A stretch of 64,000 nucleotides of DNA from Oligoflexia bacterium (GTDB lineage: Bacteria > Bdellovibrionota > UBA1018), in contig JACMNQ010000035.1 in assembly GCA_014378465.1 (NCBI GenBank), positions 58,965-122,964 of the forward strand. The letters are read 5' to 3'. Shown here in pieces: positions 35,136-46,866 of the stretch (within the stretch, counting starts at the first letter, position 1; every line of letters begins with the position of its first letter). The translations under genes were made by a program, and so were the position numbers. The notes below the pieces were generated by a model. The model was given only the letters and a program-made list of their open reading frames with translations, searched no databases and had not been told where the DNA came from.

Positions 35136-36028
35136 ACTGACAAGAGATCACATTTCTGGCAGATTTCCACGCGAAAGCTTTTCTGACAGACATCCAGGAT
35201 CCCCAGGCGTGAAATGGCGAAATCGTACCGAGTGGGATCCTGAGCATCGCAGGCTTTGAGGGCTTCCGTCACTTCAAGAGCCGCCAGCCAGTTCAGACTT
35301 TTTCTGCCCGTCAGGCCCAGGTACTGGCTGATTCGACCCGTGTGAGTGTCGAGAGGGATGATCAATTGGTGGGCTTTGAGTTCCCGTCCCTCTGGAAAAG
35401 TCCGAGCGAGTCGACTGGACCCGGTCCATAGACCGGGATCGAGTTCGTCTTTCCGGCCCATCCAGCGAAGGAACATGCACCAACGCTTGCAGCAACTCCC
35501 CTCTTTGGGTGAGGTCAGCAGATACGAGAAGGAACGATTGCTTTTCCGATGGGCGAGCTGCGAAGTCTGCCAGCTTCGCCAATCCGAAATCAGACTTTCC
35601 AGCGCACTCCCCACGTGCAGGGAGTCCGGTTCCAGATGACTCAGAAAATGAGCTCCCAGGGAACCATGGTCCTCCCAGCTCTTTGACAGCAGTTGAAACA
35701 GAAGGAGCAGATCCTCTCCCACATTGAAACGGTGAATGAAGCCTTTCATTTCAGGCTCGGCGATCCGGTAAAAATCAAGACTTCTCAGCTCACGAACGTA
35801 TTGGGAAGGTGAGGTGGAAACGAGACTCATCCTGTGAAGCGCATCCGCCACGGAACGCCGAATCTGCTTCACATTTCCGTAGGCGAGTACCGCAGCCAGA
35901 AGCGCCACCACTTCCTGATCCCACGGGTCATCGTAGCGGTGCACAAATTCGAGTGGGTCAGAGGACAGGAGCTCCGGCCGGTGGTAATTCTGGTGGAGCT
36001 GATTGAGAAAAATCTGAAGTCGACTCAC
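35087..36028 (-). CDS. TIGR02757/DUF2400 family protein
   Basis: 313 residues starting at GTG 36028. 'DPWDQEVVALLAAVLAYGNVKQIRRSV' cut here as 'EVVALLAAVLAYGNV', together with 'IPLDTHTGRISQYLGLT' and a C-terminal Cys set ('CQKCDLLSVC'), fit this family. The helical fold and Cys cluster resemble HhH-GPD/endonuclease III-type DNA glycosylases, but no activity is established. It leads the minus-strand polysaccharide cluster through an overlap and is probably unrelated in function. Confidence 0.85.
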   Translation of the reverse strand: MSRLQIFLNQLHQNYHRPELLSSDPLEFVHRYDDPWDQEVVALLAAVLAYGNVKQIRRSVADALHRMSLVSTSPSQYVRELRSLDFYRIAEPEMKGFIHRFNVGEDLLLLFQLLSKSWEDHGSLGAHFLSHLEPDSLHVGSALESLISDWRSWQTSQLAHRKSNRSFSYLLTSPKEGSCCKRWCMFLRWMGRKDELDPGLWTGSSRLARTFPEGRELKAHQLIIPLDTHTGRISQYLGLTGRKSLNWLAALEVTEALKACDAQDPTRYDFAISRLGILDVCQKSFRVEICQKCDLLSVCRYSKSQNRKLKRSG

Positions 36029-36123
36029 CGCACAGAGATTAAGCTTTTTGCTGAGTTAAAATCAATCCCGCAAATGGCTCCGATCCCTTGCTAATGACGC
36101 TTGTTGCCGCTATTGAATGATTT

Positions 36124-36780
36124 ATGTCCGCCAGCACGATTTCCAGAGCATCGAAATGCGTTTCCCTGGCCCTTTCCATGCTCATGGTTGTCCAAGCCGC
36201 TGGGGTCCTGCCCGGCAGCGTCGGGTCAAAGACCGCTGAAGCCGCTCCGCTGGATTCTCCCAATTTCACTCCCGGGAAGGTAACTCCCGTCAATCGACCG
36301 TTTGAGCCGCCGGCAAAGCCGAGCGCTCCTCCCTCCTTGAGCAAGGTCGCACCTCCCGACGTCTTTCGCTGTGAGCGCCAGATCATCTACAAGGGCGAAG
36401 CTTTGAACTGCGATTCAAATCTGCACCGCGACGCCGAAAATCTTCGCCCCATCCTCCATGAAGTACCCTCTGCCATCGCGGAACTGGACCACTACCAGAA
36501 AACCCGCGCCCATGTTCAGAACGCCGCTTACTTCGGCGGAGCCGGTCTCGGGCTTGTGGTCCTCAGTCTGATCGGTCGCTCCACTTTTCTTTCCAGTGAC
36601 TCGGGACTGCGCATCAGTCGAATCACGACTTTTTCAGGCGCATTGCTCACTGCTGGAAGCCTGGGCTACGGCCTGACCACTTTGCAGACCAACGAGTCTC
36701 ACCTGACCCAGGCCATTCGGAATTTCAATCAGGTCCACCCAGAGAACCCCATCGAAATCAAATTCAGCACAGGATTTTAA
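36124..36780 (+). CDS. Exported or membrane protein of unknown function
   Basis: 218 residues. A signal-like N-terminus ends near 'GSKTAEAAP', a Pro-rich linker follows, then 'VFRCERQIIYKGEALNCDSN' with two Cys, and a C-terminal hairpin of hydrophobic segments ('NAAYFGGAGLGLVVLSLIG', 'ALLTAGSLGYGLTTL'). It ends directly before the carB ATG, so the genes are probably co-transcribed, although no functional link is apparent. No family recognised. Confidence 0.65.
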   Translation: MSASTISRASKCVSLALSMLMVVQAAGVLPGSVGSKTAEAAPLDSPNFTPGKVTPVNRPFEPPAKPSAPPSLSKVAPPDVFRCERQIIYKGEALNCDSNLHRDAENLRPILHEVPSAIAELDHYQKTRAHVQNAAYFGGAGLGLVVLSLIGRSTFLSSDSGLRISRITTFSGALLTAGSLGYGLTTLQTNESHLTQAIRNFNQVHPENPIEIKFSTGF

Positions 36781-40020
<3,240 letters not shown>

Positions 40021-40150
40021 TCAGGGCATACGAAAACGGCGGCATCTGATGAAGCTGCGGTTCAGCGCTGACGATTCTGGACTACGGACGTGCCGAGCGC
40101 GTGGTAGTAACTCCATTTTTCAGGCTGGCGATCCCATGGGTGGAACTCTC

Positions 40151-40179
40151 CACCTGAGCGTACACGCTGTTCGCTCGGG
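40151..40179. terminator. Possible hairpin between carB and the barrel gene
   Basis: ACCTGAGCG and CGCTCGGGT pair with one G-U and an 11-base loop, between convergent genes. T-runs are poor on both strands. The rest of the gap 40021-40184 shows nothing recognisable. Confidence 0.3.
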
Positions 40180-40184
40180 TCAAT

Positions 40185-40916
40185 TTAAAAGTAGATCCTC
40201 GTCCCGAGCGTCACTCCACTGCGGGTGGTTGGACTGAAACCCGTCGCGCCCCCGAAGTCCGTGGACTCATGAAAGTAATTCCCGAAGAGCCTGAGAAAAC
40301 TGAAATCCAGGAAGGCTCCTCCTTCATAGCGAGTCCCGCTGTTCTTGAGCCCCACACTGGAGTCAGGAGTGGATTCAAAATAGTGGCGGTAGAGTCCGGT
40401 CAGCCCGAAATACCGTGACAGGTAAACTGTCATGCTCACGCCCGCGAGCGGATTTCTCATCGCGCCTGAATCAAAATAGTATTGGCTCCGAATCCCGCCC
40501 TGAAGCGTGATGTTCGTGCTCTGTTCATGGTAGCCGAAAATCCGGAGATCAAAGATTCCGGTATATCGCAAGGCATGCGGCAGGCTTTCGCGATGCCCCT
40601 CGAGCCCAAAGATCGAAGCGTAAGCCGCGGCGCCGAATTCTGAACCGGTGAAAGAGCTGCCAGGCGCGAGATTGCCGTTCACCCAGGCACCTTCAAGAAA
40701 GAACTCATAGGGACTCGGCGAATGAAGCGCCAGCCAGAGATCCTGGATCTTCATCCGGTCGCGCGTCTGGAGGTACTCCATGAGGGACCAGCCAGACTTC
40801 TTTTTCTCTTCCTGCTTTTTCACGATGAAAGTGTAGACTTCATCCGCTTTCGCGGACTGAGGAACGCTGGTGCTCAAGAGCGCCAGAAGCGTGATCAACG
40901 TCAGTGAATACTTCAT
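40185..40916 (-). CDS. Outer-membrane beta-barrel protein
   Basis: 243 residues. The signal peptide (MKYSLTLITLLALLSTS...AKA) is followed by a basic stretch 'VKKQEEKKKSGWSLMEYLQ'. Alternating strands follow with aromatic girdles ('YFGLTGLYRHYFESTPD', 'FSFLRLFGNYFHESTD') and the terminal 'GVTLGTRIYF' ends in Phe, as needed for BAM recognition. Probably an 8- to 10-stranded barrel; role unknown. Confidence 0.78.
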   Translation of the reverse strand: MKYSLTLITLLALLSTSVPQSAKADEVYTFIVKKQEEKKKSGWSLMEYLQTRDRMKIQDLWLALHSPSPYEFFLEGAWVNGNLAPGSSFTGSEFGAAAYASIFGLEGHRESLPHALRYTGIFDLRIFGYHEQSTNITLQGGIRSQYYFDSGAMRNPLAGVSMTVYLSRYFGLTGLYRHYFESTPDSSVGLKNSGTRYEGGAFLDFSFLRLFGNYFHESTDFGGATGFSPTTRSGVTLGTRIYF

Positions 40917-41028
40917 CCTTTCAGTTTATACCTGCAAAGCAGAGGCATAAATGCAAAATTGCCCACTTAACAATTGATCCGAAATCAGGGTGAAATCAAA
41001 GGCTTTTTGGGGACATGCCCAAGTGGCT

Positions 41029-42114
41029 TCAGAGCTTCGGACCCTGCTGAAAAGTCGTAGAAGGACTCTGCAGAAAGAAACTCGGCCAGCCCTTCTCATA
41101 GACCAACCGGTCCATGAGAAGGATTCTCCGGTCCCTGCGGTCGCCGAGGATGGGAGTGCTCAGCACAGGATCGGCGCGGTCAATAGCATGGTAGAACATC
41201 CAGTCCACGCCGTCCGCATCTCTGAAGACGGAGTTGTGCCCAGGTGCATTCCATCTTGAGTTGGCTCGAAGGATCGGCTCCTTCTTCACTTCGAAGGGGC
41301 CAAGCGCACTCCTCGAACGTGCCACCATCACTCCGTAATGGGCGCGTTCACCGCAGCAGTTGTCTCCTGAGAAAAACAGGTAGTAAGTGCCGTCATGCAG
41401 GAGGATCCAGCTGCCTTCGATCAACTGAAAGTAAGCGCGTGGATCATCACCGCTCAGACCTCGTGGAAGCGGAACCGGGGCCACGAGTTCAACCGGGACA
41501 GAACCTTGGCGAAATTCAAGACGATTCTCTGCCAGCTCCTGAACTCGAAGTGCTTTGAAGCCTGAACCCCAGTAGATCAACTTTTTCCCGGTGGCAGGGT
41601 CATCAAACGCCATGGGATCGATGTTTTCGAAGGTCTTTCCACAAAGGAGAGGCGATCCCTTGTCCGTGAATGGACCAAGAGGATTTTTTGAGAATGCCAC
41701 TCCGAGACAGAGTCCGTCTGAGTGATCGCGCTGCGCCGAGAAGTACATGAAGTAGATGCCGTCATGCTCTTTGACATCCGGTGCCCAGAACTGCTGAGTG
41801 CGACTTGCCCACTTGGGTTTTACGGGTAGAGCGTCCTCAGGCGGAGTCCACTCAACCAGATTCTTGGAGCGAGAAACCTGGATGTTATAGAGCCGGCCAT
41901 GATCCAGAGTCTGAGTCGCGTACGCGTAGAAGGTGCCGTCTGACGCTCTCAGAATGGATGGATCCGGAAAATCGGCGTTCATGACGGGGTTGCGGTAAGA
42001 GGTGGCATATCCGAGGCTTGCACACCCGAAAACGAGCACTGCCGCGTAAAGAAATCCCGAATGCAGTACCGATGAAACACCCGTTCTCAAAAACTGTCTG
42101 AAAGTCACACCCAT
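41029..42114 (-). CDS. Glycoside hydrolase family 43 protein, exported
   Basis: 361 residues from ATG 42114; in-frame sequence to 42186 would overlap the divergent gene. An N-terminal hydrophobic export signal ends near 'VFGCASLGYAT', which could also be a lipobox. The five-bladed propeller starts 'YRNPVMNADFPDPSIL' with the general-base Asp. 'QQFWAPDVKEHDGIYFMYFS' is next, and 'LIEGSWILLHDGTYYLFFSG' holds the general-acid Glu. GH43 enzymes cut arabinans, xylans and related glycans. The closest pattern is arabinanase/arabinofuranosidase-like, but substrate is unproven. No SusC/D or transport genes are near. Confidence 0.87.
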   Translation of the reverse strand: MGVTFRQFLRTGVSSVLHSGFLYAAVLVFGCASLGYATSYRNPVMNADFPDPSILRASDGTFYAYATQTLDHGRLYNIQVSRSKNLVEWTPPEDALPVKPKWASRTQQFWAPDVKEHDGIYFMYFSAQRDHSDGLCLGVAFSKNPLGPFTDKGSPLLCGKTFENIDPMAFDDPATGKKLIYWGSGFKALRVQELAENRLEFRQGSVPVELVAPVPLPRGLSGDDPRAYFQLIEGSWILLHDGTYYLFFSGDNCCGERAHYGVMVARSRSALGPFEVKKEPILRANSRWNAPGHNSVFRDADGVDWMFYHAIDRADPVLSTPILGDRRDRRILLMDRLVYEKGWPSFFLQSPSTTFQQGPKL

Positions 42115-42195
42115 GGCTGGGTTAAACCCCAGACAGGCTTGATGGGCAAGAGTTTCCTCTTCCCGGATCGGGACCTGCCGACGCATACTGGAACT

Positions 42196-43143
42196 GTGAA
42201 AAATCTCGAAGTGTTCGTGCTGTCAGCTCTGATCCTTGCCACTTCTCTTTCAATGGTCTCCTGCGCCAGCCACCCCCTCCGCGAGAACGGGCGCAAGATT
42301 TCCTCCGTCAACGAAGCGATCGAACCCAATGCGATTCCGGAATCCGTTTCACTTGAACCTCTCGAAGGCGACGGCACGGATGAGGTTCATCCGGCTCTTC
42401 ACTGCGGAACACGAATCGGTTTGAACTATGAATTCTGCCCGGTCGACAACCACCTTGAAACCCGGGACTCGAACGAGATCATTGGTTTCCGGATCAAGAA
42501 CAACATCGGTGGCAATGCGGTCGTCCAGGAAACTCGCAGCACCGATGACCTCGATTGGCCCGGACCTTTTCGCTCTTTCGAGTATCGCTTTCAGAACCGC
42601 ATCCGCCGCGACATCGAATTGCATGTGACTGACGCGCCATCAGAAAACGGGAGTGATCAGAGAGACCTGCTGATGCTGCTCTTCCCACGAAAGCTGATTC
42701 CTTCAGTTCAGGTCACGGAAACCCAGGAAGGGATGAATCTCGAAGTCACTCTGCCCACCGGAGAAAAAGTGGTTTTCAATGAGAGCACTCATGAGATCCG
42801 CGGCGGCGCTCTGAAGGAAACTCCACTCGTCATGAAGAACTACGCCAAAGATCGAACACTCGCTCCTGGAGTCACTTACGTTGGCTCAGGCGTCGTGGTC
42901 ACGATCTCCAACCGTGGCCACGATCCGGTACTCGCGCCTTTCGCGATGATCACGAAGGCCGGCGAGAAACCTTGTAAAGTGCCTGCATCAAAACTTTGGG
43001 AAGAAGACGACATGCTCAAGGCACTGGCCTCTGGAGATCCCGAAGCCGAAAACTTCGTGACCAAGCCGCTCTATTTCAAGTTCCCGCAGGATGAGGCTTT
43101 CGACGCTTTTCTGAAGACGACCTGCGGTTTCGGCTTTCTCTGA
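42196..43143 (+). CDS. Lipoprotein of unknown function
   Basis: 315 residues from GTG 42196. The signal peptide ends in lipobox 'LSMVSC', predicting lipidation at Cys about 23; in-frame upstream sequence has no signal character. The mature part is beta-rich with two later Cys ('GEKPCKVPAS', 'LKTTCGFGFL'). Segments such as 'NLEVTLPTGEKVVFN' and 'TYVGSGVVVTISNRGHDP' suggest an immunoglobulin- or sugar-binding-like sandwich. No family recognised. Divergent from the GH43 gene. Confidence 0.72.
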   Translation: MKNLEVFVLSALILATSLSMVSCASHPLRENGRKISSVNEAIEPNAIPESVSLEPLEGDGTDEVHPALHCGTRIGLNYEFCPVDNHLETRDSNEIIGFRIKNNIGGNAVVQETRSTDDLDWPGPFRSFEYRFQNRIRRDIELHVTDAPSENGSDQRDLLMLLFPRKLIPSVQVTETQEGMNLEVTLPTGEKVVFNESTHEIRGGALKETPLVMKNYAKDRTLAPGVTYVGSGVVVTISNRGHDPVLAPFAMITKAGEKPCKVPASKLWEEDDMLKALASGDPEAENFVTKPLYFKFPQDEAFDAFLKTTCGFGFL

Positions 43144-43177
43144 GGACGTGGTTCGGAAACTGCATTCGCTAGTCTTC

Positions 43178-43432
43178 ATGAAAATCGAACTCTACCACCT
43201 GCAGGATTGTCCGTTCAGCGCCAAGGTCCGTGACTTCGTCGAAAAGAATGATCTCAAAGACCAAATCACCTACCACGACGTCGGCGAGAACGAAGACGAC
43301 ATGAAGGCACTGGTCGAACTCACGGACGACGAACAGGTTCCTTGCCTGGTGGTAGAGGGCAGACCGATCCATGAAAGTGATGAAATCATCGATTGGCTCA
43401 AAGAAAATGTCGTTGACCAGAACGCTGCATAA
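43178..43432 (+). CDS. Glutaredoxin/thioredoxin-fold protein
   Basis: 84 residues from ATG 43178. 'IELYHLQDCPFSAKVRDFV' carries a CPFS active site, a monothiol-like variant of CPYC. 'EQVPCLVVEGRPIHESDEII' has the cis-Pro segment and a GST-N/glutaredoxin pattern. It probably exchanges thiols with glutathione or senses redox state. Confidence 0.88.
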   Translation: MKIELYHLQDCPFSAKVRDFVEKNDLKDQITYHDVGENEDDMKALVELTDDEQVPCLVVEGRPIHESDEIIDWLKENVVDQNAA

Positions 43433-43505
43433 CGCACAGGTTCACGCGATCCCTGAAGCAATGCTTCCTTGCATTCCTTTCGTCATGTGTTAACCCTTGG
43501 TCTTT

Positions 43506-43985
43506 ATGGCAGACGAAAAAGTACCCATGAGTCTTGAAGGAAAGCGTTTACTGGATGAGGAGCTCAAGCACCTCATGTATGTTGAGCGCCCTACCATCGT
43601 CAAAGCGATTGAAATCGCACGCGGCCATGGAGATCTTTCTGAAAACGCGGATTACTCCGCTGCCAAAGAGCGTCAGAGCTTCATTGAAGGTCGCATCGGC
43701 TACATCAACAGCCAGCTCGCCCTCTCCCAGGTCATCGACATCAGTCAGATCAAATCTGATCGCATCGTCTTTGGCGCCAAGGTCGTTCTTGAGAATCAGG
43801 AAACCTCTGAAAAAGTGAATTATCAACTGGTGGGAGTCGACGAAGCCAACATCAAGGCTGGAAAAGTCGGAATCACTTCCCCTATCGCGCGCGCTTTGAT
43901 CGGAAAATCCAAGGGCGATGAAGTCACGGTCCATGCCCCCAAAGGTCAAATCCTCTACGACGTCATCTCCATCAGCTACGAGTGA
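43506..43985 (+). CDS. greA: Transcription elongation factor GreA
   Basis: 159 residues from ATG 43506; a TTG three codons earlier is less likely. The N-terminal coiled coil contains 'HGDLSENADYSAAKERQSF' with the Asp-Glu tip residues that stimulate transcript cleavage in backtracked RNA polymerase. The C-terminal FKBP-like domain ends 'GDEVTVHAPKGQILYDV'. Overlaps the 5' end of recG. Confidence 0.96.
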   Translation: MADEKVPMSLEGKRLLDEELKHLMYVERPTIVKAIEIARGHGDLSENADYSAAKERQSFIEGRIGYINSQLALSQVIDISQIKSDRIVFGAKVVLENQETSEKVNYQLVGVDEANIKAGKVGITSPIARALIGKSKGDEVTVHAPKGQILYDVISISYE

Positions 43986-46161
43986 GACTCCGGTCCAGTT
44001 CGTCAAGGGTGTGGGGCCACGCCTCGGCGCCGTCTTCACCAGCCGTGGCATCGTCACGGTCAAAGACCTTCTCACCTTCTTCCCCCGGTCTTACGAGGAT
44101 CGAACCCGCCTCCTTAAAGTTTCAGAACTGAGTGACGGCGAGAAGTCCACAGTCGCCGTCCGAGTCACGAATTCCAAGAAGATCCCTCTCAAGATGGGGC
44201 GCTCGATTCTGGACGTGAGCACCGCTGACGAGAGCGGTACGTTGGGACTCAAATGGTTTCATGCTCCGCGTGGGATGGAATCGCGCTTCACACCGGGAAC
44301 CCAGATCATCGTCACCGGTACCGTGAAGATGTTCATGAGTCGCCCGCAGATGGTGCACCCGGAGATCGCCTGGGGCCTCAGCTCACAAGTGGTCGAAGAA
44401 AAAGGCCAGCCCAACGTCGGGCGTGTGGTTCCCGTTTATACGGAGCTCGAAGGGATCCCGAGCCGCTCCTTCAGGAAAATCCTCTGGGAAGCGCTCGAAA
44501 AATTTTCAGAGACGCTCACTGAAGATCTGCCGATCCGTTACCGCGAAGCGCATCAGCTTCCGAAACTGGGTGAAGCGGTCAAAGCCATTCACTTTCCGGA
44601 TACTGAGGAAGGTGTTGATGCAGGAACCAGCAAAGCCGCCAATGCGCAGGCGATTCAGGATCTGGTCGACTTCAACACCCCCGCGCACGCGAGACTCATC
44701 TATGAAGAGTTCTTCAAGTTCGAGTACCTGATCCTCAGACAGCGCCTGCACATGGAGCAGGAGCATGCACCGGCATTCGGGACGTCCGGTGGCAAGAAAG
44801 CCATGCAGGACCTCACCGGACTTTTACCGTTCAAACTGACGGGAGATCAGCAAAAGGCGATTGACGAGATCGCCACTGATCTCTCGCAGACTCATCCGAT
44901 GAATCGCCTCATTCAGGGGGACGTGGGTTCCGGAAAAACCGCGGTCGCGTTTCTCACCGCCGGACTGGTTCTGGCCGAAGGCGGACAAGCCGCTCTCATG
45001 GCTCCCACTGAGATTCTCGCTGAACAGCACTACCGGAACGCCGTGAAACTTTTCGGAGGGCGACTTGCAGTCCACATGCTGGTCGGCAAGACTCCTCAGT
45101 CCGAGCGCATCCAGCTGCAGGCGAAACTCGCTTCTGGCATGCCACTTCTCCTGATCGGAACCCATGCGCTGATTGAGGATCCGGTCGTCTTCAAGAACCT
45201 GGTCTTCGTCATGATCGATGAGCAGCACCGTTTTGGAGTCGAGCAGCGTCGCACGTTGAGGCGCAAAGGCATGAGAGCCGACGCCCAGACCGGCAAATTG
45301 CTTCAACCTCACTCTCTCATTCTCACGGCCACCCCGATTCCGCGCACTCTCGCACTTACCGCCTACGGTGACCTGGGCGTTTCGACGATCCGTGAGATGC
45401 CTCCGGGCCGAATCCCGATCATCAGCAAAGTGATTCAGGGCAATGCGCGCATCCGCGCTTACGAGACCATCCGCGGAGAGCTGATCAAAGGGCATCAGGC
45501 CTACTTCATCTATCCTCTCGTCAATGACAGCGAAGCTGAAGGCTTCACTTCACTGAAATCCGCCGTCGCCGAAGCGGAGACGCTTCAGCAAGAAGTCTTT
45601 CCGGAATTCAAAGTGGGACTCCTTCATGGTCAGATGAAGTCAGATGAAAAATCCGCCGTCATGGACCGCTTCAAGAGAAATGAACTTCAGGTTCTCGTCT
45701 CCACCACCGTGGTCGAAGTCGGGGTCGATGTCCCGAATGCAACGATCATGGTGATTGAACATTCCGAGCGTTTCGGACTCTCACAGCTTCATCAGCTCCG
45801 GGGTCGCGTGGGTCGAGGCAGCGCACAGTCCTACTGCTTTTTCTTCGCCTCCGCCAAAGTTGCGGAGATGACGAGCTTGAGACTGGATGTGCTCGAAGAA
45901 ACCAATGACGGTTTCAAGATCGCCGAAGCGGACCTCCGCATCCGCGGACCGGGAGAGTTTCTCGGAACTCGCCAGGCCGGGGGTCTCCCCTTCAAACTCG
46001 CCGACATCGTTCGAGACCGCGACTGGCTTCTCAAAGCGCGAGAGGATGCTCAGGAGTTGTTGAAGACGGATCCCAATCTCGAACAGTCAGAAAACCTGCC
46101 CCTTCGTCGTTATTACGAACGAGAAGGGAAGCTGCAGTTTGAGCGTCTGAAGACTTCATGA
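43933..46161 (+). CDS. recG: ATP-dependent DNA helicase RecG
   Basis: 742 residues from ATG 43933 (or 747 from 43918); both starts lie inside greA, a 53-68 bp overlap. RecG reverses stalled replication forks. The N-terminal wedge region begins 'VQFVKGVGPRLGAVF'. The helicase core has Walker A 'GDVGSGKTAVAF', 'VMIDEQHRFGV' (the DEQH box typical of RecG), 'LTATPIPRTLALTAYGD' and motif VI 'HQLRGRVGRG'. It ends with 'IAEADLRIRGPGEFLGTRQ'. First 20 residues are Ser/Thr/Pro-rich and not conserved. Confidence 0.96.
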   Translation: MPPKVKSSTTSSPSATSETPVQFVKGVGPRLGAVFTSRGIVTVKDLLTFFPRSYEDRTRLLKVSELSDGEKSTVAVRVTNSKKIPLKMGRSILDVSTADESGTLGLKWFHAPRGMESRFTPGTQIIVTGTVKMFMSRPQMVHPEIAWGLSSQVVEEKGQPNVGRVVPVYTELEGIPSRSFRKILWEALEKFSETLTEDLPIRYREAHQLPKLGEAVKAIHFPDTEEGVDAGTSKAANAQAIQDLVDFNTPAHARLIYEEFFKFEYLILRQRLHMEQEHAPAFGTSGGKKAMQDLTGLLPFKLTGDQQKAIDEIATDLSQTHPMNRLIQGDVGSGKTAVAFLTAGLVLAEGGQAALMAPTEILAEQHYRNAVKLFGGRLAVHMLVGKTPQSERIQLQAKLASGMPLLLIGTHALIEDPVVFKNLVFVMIDEQHRFGVEQRRTLRRKGMRADAQTGKLLQPHSLILTATPIPRTLALTAYGDLGVSTIREMPPGRIPIISKVIQGNARIRAYETIRGELIKGHQAYFIYPLVNDSEAEGFTSLKSAVAEAETLQQEVFPEFKVGLLHGQMKSDEKSAVMDRFKRNELQVLVSTTVVEVGVDVPNATIMVIEHSERFGLSQLHQLRGRVGRGSAQSYCFFFASAKVAEMTSLRLDVLEETNDGFKIAEADLRIRGPGEFLGTRQAGGLPFKLADIVRDRDWLLKAREDAQELLKTDPNLEQSENLPLRRYYEREGKLQFERLKTS

Positions 46162-46326
46162 AATATTCGAACGCACTTCAACTCTCATGTGCCATCAGAC
46201 AAAATTCAGGCATAGATTTCGTATACTTGACTTGTTGTAGAGTTTTTTCTTCTCTGTTTATGCGGATTCGCTTATTCTGCTTTACACACAAGATATATCC
46301 CACCTGAGAGCAGTTAATCTAATAAG

Positions 46327-46355
46327 TTGACATACTTTACGCATCGCGTTAATAT
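46327..46355 (+). promoter_or_regulatory. Near-consensus sigma70 promoter
   Basis: TTGACA (46327-46332), exactly 17 bp, then TAATAT (46350-46355). The start codon of the XRE gene is 24 bp beyond the -10, so the leader is very short. It is the best match to consensus noticed in the window. Confidence 0.8.
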
Positions 46356-46378
46356 TTCAGAATAGGTTGGAATTACAT

Positions 46379-46828
46379 ATGGTTGTCGATCAGAAACAAC
46401 CAAAACTTGTAGGAAATTTCATCAAGGTACGGCGCACAAGTCTTGGGTTATCACAAAGAGCATTGGGCCTTTTATTTGACCCTCCGGTCACGACTCAATT
46501 CATTTCGAACGTGGAGCGCGGGGTCACTCCACTTCCTCCGATCCATGTCCCTGTCCTCACTCGGGCGCTTTCGATCTCGGAATCGGAGCTCACGGTACTC
46601 CTCGAGCAGGAATACACGGCAAAACTTTCAGGACGCCTCGGTCATACGGGCAGCGGTCTGGACAATGGTTTCATGTCACCCGCCAATCTGAAAATTGATC
46701 CCAAGGACATGGATTTCATGAGACAGCTGTATGCGGCCTATCAAAAATCCGACCCGACGACTCAACACTCATTCATCAGCCTGTGCGCTTCACTTCTGAA
46801 GATCGCCCCAGGCGTGATTCAGGAATAG
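46379..46828 (+). CDS. XRE-family helix-turn-helix regulator
   Basis: 149 residues from ATG 46379 (MVVDQKQPKL); an in-frame TTG 12 bases earlier is less likely. A Cro/CI-type HTH occupies residues about 10-70 ('FIKVRRTSLGLSQRALGLLF', 'TQFISNVERG'). The C-terminal half is a short helical region ('MDFMRQLYAAYQKSD') possibly for dimerisation. It has its own strong promoter and precedes the hydrolase gene by 38 bp. Targets unknown; autoregulation is possible. Confidence 0.88.
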   Translation: MVVDQKQPKLVGNFIKVRRTSLGLSQRALGLLFDPPVTTQFISNVERGVTPLPPIHVPVLTRALSISESELTVLLEQEYTAKLSGRLGHTGSGLDNGFMSPANLKIDPKDMDFMRQLYAAYQKSDPTTQHSFISLCASLLKIAPGVIQE

Positions 46829-46866
46829 GTCCGGGCCAAAAAAGAAACCGCACCGAGATTCGCATC

